Part shown: positions 1-12,036 of the stretch, in pieces
How positions within the stretch are numbered: the stretch's first letter is position 1
Layout: each line of letters opens with the position of its first letter
Assembly: GCA_015345905.1 (NCBI GenBank)
Contig: JADDTR010000023.1
Span: 310,001 to 374,000 of the forward strand
Reading direction: 5' to 3'
Length of the DNA stretch: 64,000 nt
Source: Aotearoamyces nothofagi
Lineage: Eukaryota; Ascomycota; Leotiomycetes; Leotiales; Tympanidaceae
Program-made: the position numbers and the translations under genes
Notes under the pieces: generated by a model
The model's database searches: none
What the model was told of the DNA's origin: nothing
The model's input: the letters and a program-made list of their open reading frames with translations, nothing else

Positions 1-239
1 AGCCGACTCAACGCACACGTCCATACAGACGCTGGTTGACGGTGAATTCAGATTAAGAGCAAACATTCTAAGCCTTCCCTAATAAATGCCAAAGAAGCAT
101 GGATATTTAGAAGTAGAGCATTCCGCCCCTACCTCCTCAATCCAATTTGCCAATAAATCTATGCACCCTGTTTTCAAGCCCACAAATATGCAGCGCCATC
201 CCTTGTTGCTCCCAAGACAACAAATCATTGCGTCGTAGC
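1..239. other. left-edge noncoding segment
   Basis: No coding signal was seen. It lies immediately downstream of the stop codon of the dehydratase gene on the minus strand and probably contains its 3' UTR. Confidence 0.5.
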
Positions 240-1721
240 TCAAGCCAGTCCATTGACAGGAGTATCAAGCTTCCTCTTCTTGAGGGTCAAGTCGTCCTGG
301 GAATTGACAACCATATCCTCCGACATTTCTGTAACTGGGACATCTGGTCCAGCAGTGACAACTTCATTTCCAGAGACTTCGGGGAATGGTGTCAGAACTT
401 TGGTAATATCACCCCACCATTGCTCGCCGAACTCCTTGTACCATTTGACAGTGGTAGCAAGACCAGTCTCGAAGGGAGTCTTCTGTTCCCAGCCGAGCCT
501 TCTCAGCTTGCTACCATCAACAGCATAACGCCTGTCGTTGAAAGGACGGTCGTGGGTGTGCTTGATCCACTTATGGAGCTCCTCTTGGGTTGCATGGGGG
601 ATTTCAAGGTATGTGAGCAACTTGGAGCAAAGGTTTAGGTTGGCAATCTCGTCGTATGACCCGACATTGTAGATTTGCCCGATTTGTCCCTTGTGGAGGA
701 TAGTATCAAATGCATCTGCTGCATCACCGGCATACAGATAACGTCTAGTAGGGGAACCGTCACCATGGAGAACCAGAGGTTGTCCACGGTTCAGCAGGCA
801 GGTGAATTTGGGGATGACCTCTTTTATCCAAGTCAGTAAACTCTCAATGTAAAAACCGAGCTAGACTTACTCTCAGGGAATTGATGGGGACCGTAGACAT
901 TGTTGCTTCGCACAATAATGACTGGGAGCTTGAAACTCTTCTGGTATGAGTGAACCAGCATCTCAGCGGCGGCCTTGGATGCAGCATATGGGTTGGTTGG
1001 TGCCAGAATACTGGTCTCGAGCAAGTCATCTTCGTCATCCTCAACCTCTCCGTAGACCTCATCAGTGGAGATGTGGATAAATCTCTTGATTTGGACCTTC
1101 TTGGCGCTCTCCAACAGAACGTGGGTACCATAGACGTTTGTGTGGGTGAAGCCGTAAGAGTTGCCGAAACTCAAATCGACGTGGGATTGAGCAGCGAAAT
1201 GGAAAATAGTATCGATATTGTAGCGCTCAAGGCAGTCCATCACCTCGGCGGGGTTGGTAATGTCACCATGGTAGAAGCTGAAATTCCGCTTCTCATTCAG
1301 GGCTCTCGTGTTGTTCAGAGACGCACAGTAGTCCAACTTGTCAAAAGAAACAATGTTGTACGCGTCAGGGTAAGTGACAGTCAAGTGTCGTACAAGCCAG
1401 CACGCACTGTTTGCCCAAGAAGCCGTCAGTTGCGAACTTTTGCCAGGCCCTGAGGCTAAAATTGCACAGGGAGACGTACATAAAACCAGCACCACCAGTA
1501 ATCATGATATTATTCACATCAGGCAATGGCTCGAACTTTGTTGACCCGGTCAAAATGGGGGCCTTCTTCCAGATACCGAAATCCTCGAAGAATTTGGTAT
1601 GGTCGCCATTCTGAGCAGCTACACCGACAATGTCGTGTCAGCAAACAAACTGAAAGATTCGCAGGGCGTGGTGGAGAGAGGGAGGGTACGTACCAGCGGG
1701 GGTTCTTGTGTAGGTAGTCAT
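240..1721 (-). CDS. UDP-glucose 4,6-dehydratase (UDP-rhamnose pathway)
   Basis: Short-chain dehydratase predicted to convert UDP-glucose to UDP-4-keto-6-deoxyglucose, the first step of UDP-rhamnose synthesis in fungi and plants; probably cytosolic. I read four exons: 1721-1694, 1618-1480, 1406-871 and 820-240, with introns of 75, 73 and 50 nt. They give 427 aa, a normal size for a single-domain fungal dehydratase. The Rossmann motif GGAGFI (about residues 51-56) is only restored by splicing intron 2. Further on are STDEVYG (the Asp-Glu pair typical of 4,6-dehydratases), the catalytic YAASK and the NNVYGPHQFPEK block. The C-terminus carries the RRYAVDGSKLRRLGW segment usual in the dTDP-/UDP-glucose dehydratases. 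The partner 3,5-epimerase/4-reductase is not in this window. Neighbouring genes to the right are a sugar-transporter-like protein and putative glycosyltransferases, which fits nucleotide-sugar supply. The family is clear; the exact sugar product is inferred. Confidence 0.93.
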
Positions 1722-2083
1722 CTTGAAGGGATTCTACAGCGCGATTGACTGAAAATTTGGGAAACAGGAACAATTTCAATCTGATGGGATTGTCGTGATA
1801 GATAAGTAGAAATGAACACGGGTTAGGAGGGGTGGTTCCCAATAGCTTGGATTTTCGTAATTAAATCGAGCGCGCCGCAGATTACGCGGTACGAAATTGG
1901 GGTTAGGGGGTTACGAGACGGGCTCACCAGGCACGCCAATGCGAATGCTGGGCAAGCCAAGAAACCTATTAGGCACTCGACCAGTGGTTACAGTACTTGG
2001 GCGTCCTGTACACTACAGTACACAGGATCTCCCTCGTACAGACTTAGTGTACATGGGCGGCAAGTCCGACTTGGTATCATTGG

Positions 2084-2147
2084 CATTGGCATTAACATTA
2101 GCCCATTAACATTAACATATTAACATTAACCCATTAACCCATTAACC
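2084..2147. repeat. CATTAAC-type minisatellite
   Basis: Degenerate tandem copies of CATTAAC / CCATTAAC with a 6-9 nt period. The unit differs from the fungal telomere repeat TTAGGG, so this is not called an interstitial telomere. Confidence 0.7.
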
Positions 2148-4129
2148 TGCTACTCCCGTATATTATTCCCATCCCCTCTATCCCGCACTCCAGAGGCTGA
2201 AGCAAGGCTTGACTCCCTGGATTACTGCAGTCGTCACCGTTCCTCGCCTCGCACCCTCTGCCATGCGCTCCTTGGCCTCCTCCACAGGGCGCCTAACGGC
2301 GGACCTGGCGCCGTCAAGTCTATTATTACGAGGGCATTTGGACTATATTCGCTGCACTCGGGCAACCCCTCCCAGGACTGAGGCGTCTGCAAGGTGCGAG
2401 GTACAGTACAGCACATGCCGTACGGGGCATGGCAGACGGCGCCGGTACAGGTCTGTGAGGGAGGACATGAGTGAGACGAGGGGGCTCCAGGAGGGAAAAA
2501 GCCAGATTTTTAGGAGACAGAGTTGCCTAATTAGGCAACGCCGTATCACGGGACCACCGCGCCCGATCCTCATCTACCGGATCGGAATGCGAATGCTTGT
2601 AGGAGGGGCGATAGTGCCCATCGACTGCTTGGTTGTGGCCCCTGAGCGAGTCGTCTCGTCGGCCTCTGTCTCCCTACAGTAAGTCAGTAACTCGTAACTC
2701 GCAAATCCCCAAATAACACCCCTACCTTAGCCAAACGCAAGGGAAGCTAAGGGAGGGAGGAAGCTATTGTGCCCTAGGTGGATGGGCAATAGTGGGCAGT
2801 AGTGGGCAGTAGCGGGCGCTGGCGGGCGCTGGCGGGCGTGCCTCGGGTGAGCCACAGCGATCAAGCGCCCAGCTGGCGTGTCCGGTACTGCAGCGTAGTG
2901 TGCTGTAGGGCGCTGTAGGGCATTGTCGGGCGCTGGGCTACTACTGGGGGCTGCTGTAGGGTACTGTGGTCTGCCTACCGCAGTACCACAGAAGGCCCAG
3001 AGGCCGTGTGGAGTCTACGGACTGAAAAACGCACCAAAGATCGCTATGCTGCTAGGTATTGCTGCTACTACTGCTAGTACTGCTACTGCCACGCTGCCAG
3101 CTTGCTGTCGAGGGTTCTCCAAAGGCCCAGTCCAGTCCAGTCCAGTCCATCACAGCACAGCACATTACATGCAGTGTTGTAGTATGGGTGCGAGCGCTGG
3201 GAGCTGCGTATGCACTGTACAGTGCATCGCGGTACTACAGCTTGGTACAGACAGGCCACTTCTGGGAATTCACGGGTTCTCTCTCGGCGACGGGTCGCCG
3301 CACGGTACTGCCCTGCAAGTACCCATTCAAACTCAATCGAGCCGTTGAATAATCTGATTAATTCTCGAAGATCAAACAATCCATGGCCGGTGCCACCAAT
3401 TGCCATGTCGGATATGATGACATAATGGACTGTACAGCATGTTTGAAATATAGGGGGCGATGCATCACCAAGACGTCCTTTGGAGCGCGTCATCTCTGCC
3501 CTCCCTAGGTAATGCTGGGGGTCCTCAGATGCGCCAAGAATGAAACCGGACAGCCGTTATGGGCTCTGTTCAGGGCCGTCGAGGCCATCATCCTGGCGCG
3601 GGTAGGCACAGACATACACTACCGCGTACAGCCGCGTACAGCCTACAGCGTGCATCCTGCATCCTGCAGCGTTCAGTGTCCAGCGTGTCAGGATGCCAGT
3701 GTGTCCGCTGTCCAGCGCCCGCGTTCAGTGCTGTAGGGCGCTGGTGAAGTGAAGGTGGCCGGCCATGCCCCGCCCGCACCACGCTGCCGTAAGCGTCAGC
3801 CTGCAAATCCCCCCTCCCATCCGCGTCCACACCCATATCCGCATCCGCATCCACATCCACATCCACACCCGCCCCCCCGTTCCCCTGCCTTCCTCTTCTG
3901 CCCTGTCGGTCGCTCGCATTGCACTTCCACTTGCTGCAGATCCAAATATTACGCTACACCCGCTGCTGACTAGTCTCGCCCTTTTATCGTCATCCAATCA
4001 CCACTGGCCATCCCTCCTTCCAAGACCCCAATATTATTTCCGAACGCGCGACGCAGCACAAGGCGATCGATCGCTCAACGCAATCCCTTAACATTGAATC
4101 CAAGCTCGCGACTCTCCCTCCACGCCAGA

Positions 4130-4245
4130 TCGTGGAATGCTCTAACCCCAGTCCTTCTCGACCATCAAGGCGTCTCTTCTTCCTTCTTTCTTCATTCCTG
4201 GCCCTGGCCTTTTGAACGTTCGTGTATATTACCTAAATCAACAAG
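4130..4245 (+). promoter_or_regulatory. pyrimidine-rich promoter/5' leader of the DMT transporter
   Basis: A CT-rich stretch (CTTCTTCCTTCTTTCTTC and similar, about 4168-4193) directly precedes the start codon at 4246, and a CCAAT pentamer lies near 3994. CT-rich leaders are common in filamentous ascomycete promoters. The exact transcription start is not visible. Confidence 0.4.
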
Positions 4246-5652
4246 ATGGCGGACCGCGGAGACCATGCTGCTAAGTCCAGCTCTGAAGCCGAAAGCTACG
4301 ACCTGGAGAAGATGTCGCCCGCCTTGAGCTCTCACGATGGCAGGAAGACTCCCGAGGAGATGGATATTGGTGATGATGTCGAGAGAGCTGAGTTGTTACC
4401 AGCTATTGCCGCTGAGAAGCCTGCGGAACCTGCAAAGGCAACAGTCAGAGCGGCAGTGATTTGGATGGTGGTGAACACCTTAGCAACAATTGGCATTGTA
4501 TGTACCTTCACTCCATTGCGCATCTATTCGTCTTGGTATCCGACTGACTTGCTCTTTCTCAGGTCTTCACCAACAAGGCCATCTTCTCGGACCCTTCTCT
4601 CAAGCTCGCCCAGCTCAGCTTTGCGTCCTTCCACTTCTTCGTAACATGGCTCACGCTCTTTACGCTTTCGCGACCAAGATTTGCGATGTTCGTACCTCGC
4701 CGTGTCGCTATCAAGGAGATTCTCCCTCTTGCAGTTGCGATGTCGTTGAACGTCATCCTACCCAATCTTTCGCTTGCCTTCTCTTCCGTTACCTTTTACC
4801 AAGTTGCACGAATTCTCCTCACTCCTGTTGTGGCGCTCATGAACTACTTTCTCTACAAGGCTACCCTTCCTCGAAAGGCGATATACGCTCTTATCCCAGC
4901 ATGTGCTGGTGTCGGCATTGTCTCATACTACGACAGTCTACCAGTCGCTGATGCCACTGTCAAGACCACAAGTGGACTGGGTGTCTTCTTTGCATTCTCC
5001 GGAATTTTCGCAAGCTCTCTATACACTGTCTGGATTTCTAGCTACCATAAGAAGCTACAGATGAACAGCATGCAACTTCTCTTCAACCAAGCCCCAGTCA
5101 GCGCATTTATGCTACTTTACGTTATTCCATTTGTGGACACATTCCCAGTCTGGTCGGAAGTACCACTCAACAGATGGCTCATGATAATGATGGTATGTAA
5201 ATTCTGTCCCCTTGTTTTTTCTCTATATTCTCGTATTATGACTTGTCGTGATCGTGATGGCGGCGCCACACCTAAATTCGTAATACGAGCGTAAATTTAG
5301 AATTGCAGGAAGGCTGACATAATTATTGCAGAGTGGATGTTTCGCCTGCCTAATCAACATGTCACAATTTTTCATCATTGCACAAACTGGTCCCGTATCA
5401 AGTACGGTTGTTGGTCATCTAAAGACTTGCTCAATTGTTGCCCTTGGATGGTTGACTAGTGGAAGAGCTGTTGGTGACAAGAGTGTTATTGGTGTCATAA
5501 TTGCCATTGGAGGAATCATCTCGTAAGTTTAATCCATTCACATGATATTATGTTTAGCCTCTGCTCTCTATAACACCAACTAACTAATTCATAGATACTC
5601 CATCGTTATGCTGAAGCACAAAGCTGCTCAAGCAGCCGGTATCAAGCCATAA
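4246..5652 (+). CDS. DMT-superfamily TPT/SLC35E-like nucleotide-sugar or phosphate-sugar transporter
   Basis: Multi-pass membrane protein of the triose-phosphate/nucleotide-sugar translocator branch of the drug/metabolite transporters, probably in Golgi or ER membrane. Exons 4246-4497, 4563-5192, 5332-5522 and 5595-5652 give 376 aa, typical for the family. A hydrophilic N-terminal tail of about 65 residues is followed by roughly ten hydrophobic segments. The TPT-type features SLAFSSVTFYQVARILLTPVVA (middle) and a late GPVSSTVVGHLKTCSIV segment (about residues 310-326) are present. The C-terminus is a short lysine-containing tail (KHKAAQAAGIKP) facing the cytosol by analogy. It sits between a nucleotide-sugar enzyme and four glycosyltransferase-like genes, which suggests, but does not show, a nucleotide-sugar substrate. 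Introns have canonical GT/AG ends; intron 2 contains a CTGAC branch-like site. Confidence 0.88.
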
Positions 5653-7069
5653 GCATGCCATTCTCTTCCTCCTTACTTGATCGCTCTTTTAGCCATGTCT
5701 TGGAACCGGATAGGCAACAAGGAGATTTTATAGCTAGGGTTCCCTTCACATACTGAACTCTCCAACGCATCCCTCCCTCATTTACGAGTAACAATACCGC
5801 ACGCGCGACCGTTAGCTTTAGCGATACCTACCATGTTTTTCAAAAGCCCGGCAGGGCCCCCTAGATCCTTGGTATTTAAGTATGAATCAAACAAGTTCAG
5901 CCTATTCGGTCTTGATCGTATCTGCCTGCTCATTTTGATTCTTGATTTATTCCCCCACTTTTTGTGGTTTGTGGTGGTCGGGTGGCATTCCTGGCGTTGG
6001 TGGAGAAGGCCGTTTCTTTTGTGCTCTTTTTTTGTGGTTTTTGTAACTGAAGAAAAAATTTGCACGGGATGGGATGAGATGGGATGTCTTTTTTGGACTG
6101 TATTTTAGAAGAATAGAGAATCTACTACCTTTTGAGATTTTTCTTTCCTAGTGTTTGAGGACGGGAATGTTCCAGTTGATTTAGCTCGAGTGATTGCTGT
6201 GCTTTTATTCAAACCTTTCTTCATTGGTTGTTTGGTTCTGTGTATATAGTTGAGACAGAGACAGATACAGAGAGAGAGAGGGGGGGGGGAGAGAGAGAGA
6301 GAGAGAGAGAGAGTGTGTGTGTGTGGATCGGCAGAAAGGGAAACAGAAACAGAAACAAGTTACAACAGAAACAAGTTACAACAGAAATCGGACTTCTGCA
6401 GAGTCTCCTTGTGGCATTTCAGTTCGAGATGACAAGGGAAAGGAAGGAAGCTACACAAACATGCCCGAGCATAGACGATATTCAATATTTAATATTCAAT
6501 ACCATACCATACCATACCTTACTCGAGACCTCAGGCGAAGAAGTACGGGATATATCACGTTCCCTCTAAAGAGACAAAAGAGAGAACGTCTCTGGTTTAA
6601 TTCACTTCAGCTCACTTCAGTCAAGATCCAGTTGAACAAACATGACTATAAATTTCATATACCAAGGCCTGCTTTTGCCCAGAAAGAACAAAAACTCCCC
6701 TGCCAAAACGCCTAGCCGGCAAAGCGACCGCTGTCCTCGGCTTGGGAACCGTTTGGATGCGGGACTGAACAAGTACAATACATTGAAACAAAAGGTCATC
6801 GAGAGAAAACAAAGCCCCTCTTCTCTTCATGAGTCTCGTTCTCGCATAACGCTGAGTAGCGCCTGAAAAGGTCAACCATGTTATTATATCATGTCATGCC
6901 ATACCATTCTAAGCCACTGTCATAACCCCCGTCTGGATACCCCGCTCCGGTGCTCTTAAGAGTGCGCGCACGGATAGCGTAAGAAGGACGCAAGAATGAA
7001 AGAAATGCAAGAATGCAAGATTCTACCGAGTCGTTCTTTTAACAAATAGATAGATGGATGAACTATGCA
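5653..7069. other. convergent intergenic region with GA/GT microsatellite
   Basis: Lies between two converging genes and should hold both 3' UTRs. It is AT- to purine-rich, with a compound microsatellite and a 17-nt ACAAGTTACAACAGAAA duplication near 6353-6387. No coding signal was seen. Confidence 0.55.
6270..6325. repeat. compound (GA)n-G9-(GA)n-(GT)n microsatellite
   Basis: Uninterrupted GA dinucleotides, a run of nine or so Gs, more GA, then GT repeats. Confidence 0.9.
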
Positions 7070-8404
7070 TCACCAAGGAGCGAGATTTGAAGGAAGGTAT
7101 GGATACCCATTCTCATCAACAACATCCTCATCCCAGCCCATAGCAACGCCATAACTGGGTCCACCGACAATCTCCTCCTCTCCGATTCCGCGTTTCCAAT
7201 GAGTGTTACACGTCCCCGGGACATATTCCGCCGCGTCCATTGCAAACGTCATCTTGACTTCAGGGCAGTAATCCCAGATGTGTTTGCGCATCTCCGGAGT
7301 GCCCCAGATGCCGCTGTGGAGGGTTGTACCACTGCCACCCGTGTGGTAGCCCATGGGCTCGTAGAAACCGTCGCGCCAATTATCGATGCCTTTGACGTAG
7401 GCGTTGTCTGTTGCGATTGAATCAATGCCGCCTCCTGCGGGTTTCTTCGTTTTCTCACCTGAGCCTTTCTTATCTGATTTAATCTTTTCCGCCTTGCCAC
7501 TATACATCTCTCCAGAAAAGGTCAGTGATGCCGTGCCGTTGGCCAGTTTGGCGTTGGGGCGGTGACCCAGACGTTCTGTGAGCCAGACATCTTCTGGCTC
7601 GGTATTATCGATACGCTGTTGGTTCCGTAGTACGTCCAGAATAGCTGACACTCGGCGCAGAGAGAGTCCACCATTACCGCCGAACCGCCCAATTGGGTTC
7701 CACGGTGCGCCGACCCAGTCATATTCGAGCCACTCGTTGATACTCTGCCGTGAGTTGGCGCATAAGATGCTGTCCGTTTGGAAAACCAGTAGCCATTCCG
7801 CTGGTTGTAAAACCTGCTCGTAGAGCCATAAGTTTGTAAGAAATCTACTAATCATTTCTTGCCCAGCAGTAGACATATTGGAAGGAATATAAGTCAAGTC
7901 AAGCTTGCCTATCTCGACCTGATTTCGGATCGCCAGGGAGGAGTTGATAGATTTGACTGATTCGGCACTACCCATGAATCGGAAACGCCAATCTGGAGGA
8001 ACAACCCCCATGAAATGTAAGAGAAGAGGTGCGAGGATAGGATTCGGCCTATTTTCGATGAGGAGGGCGACTTTCGACTGGTTAAAGGGAGAGGTATGGA
8101 CTCCGTAGTCGAGGTAGAGTTTAGGTAATTCGGATTGTTGAGGTTGCCATAACGAAATGACAACAAGACTGCAAATGAATATATCAGTATTGCCTCTTAC
8201 AAAGCGGTCCAACGAATTGAATACGCACGTGAATATTATCATGCCGCCAGCGGCGCGCATGCGTCGACTCGTCTTCCCCCAGATAACCAGGGCGGCGGTT
8301 TTGGTCCAAATGAAGACATCTCCTATGACGGTTTTCGTCTGCTCAAAGGCATCTTCGACACTCCAGTCGCCCGCCGCAGCGGCGTCCTTCGCTGGCGATG
8401 ACAT
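7070..8404 (-). CDS. DUF5672 type II membrane glycosyltransferase-like protein (paralogue A)
   Basis: Putative Golgi glycosyltransferase of the DUF5672 family; donor and acceptor are unknown. Two exons, 8404-8229 and 8168-7070, give 424 aa. The 60-nt intron has GTGCGT...TTTGCAG borders, contains no stop and keeps frame, so an unspliced reading also stays open. Removing it joins GGMIIFT to LVVISLW and creates one continuous membrane helix at about residues 54-66, the expected signal anchor. The lumenal domain has VALLIENRP, VVPPDWRFRFMGS, a DxD-like FQTDSILCANS and EYDWVGAPW followed by GGNGGLSLRRVSAI. It ends with FYEPMGYHTGG and WDYCPEVKM. A lysine/glycine-rich insert lies between GEMYSG and DNAYVKG. 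It resembles paralogue C more than B. No other gene lies within 1.4 kb downstream or 3.6 kb upstream. Confidence 0.85.
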   Translation of the reverse strand: MSSPAKDAAAAGDWSVEDAFEQTKTVIGDVFIWTKTAALVIWGKTSRRMRAAGGMIIFTCVFNSLDRFVRGNTDIFICSLVVISLWQPQQSELPKLYLDYGVHTSPFNQSKVALLIENRPNPILAPLLLHFMGVVPPDWRFRFMGSAESVKSINSSLAIRNQVEIGKLDLTYIPSNMSTAGQEMISRFLTNLWLYEQVLQPAEWLLVFQTDSILCANSRQSINEWLEYDWVGAPWNPIGRFGGNGGLSLRRVSAILDVLRNQQRIDNTEPEDVWLTERLGHRPNAKLANGTASLTFSGEMYSGKAEKIKSDKKGSGEKTKKPAGGGIDSIATDNAYVKGIDNWRDGFYEPMGYHTGGSGTTLHSGIWGTPEMRKHIWDYCPEVKMTFAMDAAEYVPGTCNTHWKRGIGEEEIVGGPSYGVAMGWDEDVVDENGYPYLPSNLAPW

Positions 8405-11400
8405 TGCGTTGATCTATCACAGCGACGTTGAGAGGTGAGATTTCTTGGAATACATGCTAAGGGAGCAGCTGGGCTAAGTTGGCCTGAGGCATATTATCTG
8501 AACAAGCGGCTAGAAGGCTGCGAGGTATAAACGAGGGCAAAAGCAAATGCGGCACATGTAGTACCTGATTAAGCAGTAATTGGAGAGAATATCAGGCATA
8601 GCGCTGTCACTGAGCAGGTTTCTTCCGGTGTCCACGTGTGCGGGTTCGATTTCTGCTGGCGGCTCAACATGACTGAGGTTGGGGGCATAGACTTTTCCGT
8701 ATTTGAACACTGGGACATAAACTAAGCATAAAAGCTCTCCTAGATAGAATGCCTCGTTGACAAATGGGGCAATAAAGTGGTTTTAAGGTTGGCGTCAGGG
8801 ATAATATAATAATCCACGAGGCCGGGCTAGGATGCAGACAGAACTTCGGGGAGAGGGGAGGGGGTTGGAAGCCTGGAACAAGACGTCTGGCTGCAGGCTG
8901 CAGGCCGCAAGGACTCCGAGAGGAGTGCCTGCAATGTGTTGCAACCCTTAAGGAAAGGGTTAAGGAAAGGGGGGGTTATCTGGCTACACTTCTGACTACC
9001 GGAGATTCGCAGCGGTGCAAGGAGCAATCGTTAAGCTTTGTTCCATTGTGGATACCGCGACAGGCGCTGTGTAGCCTACCGGGCCTACTAGCTGGCAACG
9101 GATTAATAGCAAGTCAAGGTGGAAATTGTCCGCAAGGCAAGGCATTGATTGTTCTTGATGTGGCGAGTAAGGAGTCCTCAAACAGTGTCGTGTCTACATT
9201 TCGTCGGTTCATATTACCTTGGGACAGAGGATATGGTGAAATACCTTTGCATCCTCTGCCCGCCAGATACCGAGCTCCCTTAGCTGTACGTACTGACTGT
9301 ACTGTATCTAGATGGGTGGTATTGCTGGTCTTGCTTTCTTTCTTGCGACTTAGCACGATCGATGTCTCTGACGCCGGAAGGCTACCCTCGAATACTGAAT
9401 ATCCCAGAGAGGATGTGTGGATGTGTTTACCGTGGTGATAAATTCCCGATCGGCTCTGTAAGGGGCCGCTATCAGTATCTGTGCCCCGGAAGGTCCTGTA
9501 CAGTACTGTACTGTGCACGTTTCTTAGACCCTAGTCCGAGGATGGGTCCTTTATGGAATTGCTCTGTCGCCCGGCCAAGACGCGTAGAGTCCGTTTCACA
9601 TTTAGGCGCGGAGATCGTTCGTTTGCCTTGTACAGTACCGTACAGTATGTATTGTGAAGGGAGAGGCCTGGGCGAGAGATCCACTGTCGGTCAACCACCA
9701 CGTCACTGTCTCCTCGCTACAGTGCTTAGATCCCATCAGCAAATGAAACGGAGCTGATTCTGCATATCAATTCCTCCAATTCTTCTCCACAGTGCTAAGT
9801 GTCAGAACATCCTGACGATCACATTCATAGATTTGACAGCATTCTTTGATTCGAAAGTCCGGAGTCCTCGTTGTCTTGCGTGGACAACGCGTCCGTCTCA
9901 GGGGGGTGAGGGGTTTGAGACGACAAAATATGCGCCTGTGCTGTAGAGTGTAGTAGCACCTTAATTATTTATACGTACAGTACAGAATATTACTGTCTAG
10001 AATAGGGAGGAGGAAGGTGCTTGACTGCATACGCGGACATCCATCCAGTGGAATGAGGAGAGGCGGATGCAGAATCCAGGCCATGGGAATCCCTCTAACG
10101 TAGGCCATTGTCGCAGCTAGAACATGTTCCAGCCACAAATGCCCTCTCGGGCCAGCAAACATCAAATACATCAAAATACTAACCCTGAAGCCATGAGACA
10201 GAATACAGTAAATGAGTAAATTCCTCGTGCTTCCTCCTAATGGCGAGTTTTACAGGCCTTTAGCCCTGCCATTTCGCTCCCAGGTTTGGGCCGCCTCGGG
10301 ACTGACAGGGCCCCGAAGACGCAGAGGGCATTGGTAACATGATTGCTTGGTAGATCGACAAATAGAGTCGGCAGTGGCTTGTGGGTGGCAGGAGAAAGCT
10401 GGTAGCGACCCGAAATGCCTTGAACCCGACTACTCTACTTTCCGATTGCGCAGGTACGTACAATAGGTGATTCGAGATTTGATGGCTACCGACATAGCTG
10501 CCAACAGGGTTCTAGCATGCTGCTACCGCTACTGCCAGGGTAGTCTGTACGCCGGGCTCGCCACTGAGCGTTACTTATCAGCTTACGACGATGTAGCTAG
10601 CGGAGATACTACCATCCCTAACGAAGAATGCAGTCCCATGACAGGTAGTAAACAAGCACCGTTGCCAGCCAGAGAGAAATGCTGTGGTGTGAAAAGTCGG
10701 CAATGCAATCATTGCAGTCGGTGCAAACCATGGGCATTTGAGCCCTGCTTTCGTCCACTGAGAATGGTATGTTAGCGGAGATCAGACCTGACAATGTCGC
10801 GGATTCCAGTGTGTGCTTCCAGCGCCATAGCGGGAAGTATCTAGGATGGTATAGACTGCTAGGAATAGCAAGTAGCTAGCCGCTGTGCCTCGGGTATGTA
10901 TGTTCTCTGTACTGTACTATACACGCGCGTCCCATGCGTGGACGTCGGAACGAACAGGATCGAAGCTGTACTAACTAGTGATCATTCGACGCCTCGAACT
11001 GAAGCTGAAGCACGAAATAATCAGTAGCCACTCCTCAGACATGGGTAGAAGTAAAGATATCGACAGCATACCTTGCGTTATTATACATATATCTATACTG
11101 TAGCACTGTGGCTCAGATTGCATGTCGTTGCCGGCCGCCAGCCGTCAGCCGTCAGCCGTCAGCCGCTCAGTGACGAGTAAGTGCATGCCTCAATTATAGT
11201 ACAGCGGTCCTGCGCAGCGAACGGTATGGAGATGTGATGTTGCCGGGAGGCGCAACTCGCGAGCCTGGCGTCAATGGCACTTCGCCTGTGCAGGGCCTGC
11301 TCGCCTCCACAGCCCGAAACTCAGCCGGACCCCCGACGCCGTCATTTTCCTAACCCTCTTTCTCTCTCTTACCGTCATATCAAAAACACGAAAGACAAGA

Positions 11401-12036
11401 AGAGACTGCCTAGGCGCAGGTATCGAACAATAGCGTATTTGCGTACGCCTCTCTCCTCCCCTCGCCTCGGGGCCATGGGCTGGCCATACTGCAATCCTCC
11501 TCTCCGGTGACTGTCAGCGTCCCATTCCCACATCAATACGTGCTATCTCAAGCTATGTACGGTACACCTATATGTACATCCGGTACAGCTCCCATCCTGC
11601 ATCCTAGTCGCTGATCTTGATGAACTACATTCCAATCCAGGGATGGCCCCTTCTATACCAGCCAAGCTCGAAAAGGGTATGTATATTCCGTTTTCAGTTT
11701 ACCCTCCGGCCGGATGGAGTGATCCACTTCTACTAAAAGGACGGTAAGTGCGTGATATGTCCGATCAATATGATCGTCCATGTCTATCCATCCCATCCCA
11801 GCTGTGAACCATCCTTGTTCGTTTGTGCACTTGCGATCTGGTACATCTGGATTCTTGGAGTAACAAACACCTGTTCTTCTTTGCCGACCTTGTTATTGTC
11901 GTCGTCAACGTAGTAGAAGGGAAGCAGAGTAAACTATCGTAGGGAGATCTTTAAGGATATCATTTCTTAGGATCGAGATCGAGGTTCGGGTAGGTCTATC
12001 TTATATATCTTTTCGAGAGGAGAGATACAGGTAGCC
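8405..12036. other. 3.6-kb intergenic region between divergent DUF5672 genes
   Basis: No convincing gene. Small open frames lack splice-consistent extensions or known motifs. The stretch is marked by many short palindromes built from GTAC (GTACAG, CTGTAC, GTACTGTAC) near 9490, 9630, 9975, 10905 and 11560, and by a GCCGTCA minisatellite near 11138-11165. The right end (about 11940-12036) should contain the promoter of paralogue B. Confidence 0.55.

Larger units (their letters stand above)
1722..4245. other. long intergenic region, divergent promoters
   Basis: About 2.5 kb between two divergent genes. Open frames here are short, GC-driven and show no family signature, so no gene is called. It contains a CATTAAC minisatellite, GGGC(A/G)GT(A/G)-type short repeats near 2790-2850, CAGTC repeats near 3130-3150, GTACAG/CTGTAC palindromes (for example near 2005, 2402 and 3213) and, at its right end, the pyrimidine-rich promoter of the transporter gene. 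Confidence 0.6.

Noticed and set aside
2084-2147. Possible interstitial telomere
   Set aside because: The unit is CATTAAC/CCATTAAC, not CCCTAA, and is degenerate.
2209-2682. 157-codon plus-strand frame in the first spacer
   Set aside because: Arg/Ser/Thr-rich, overlaps frames on the other strand, no recognisable feature.
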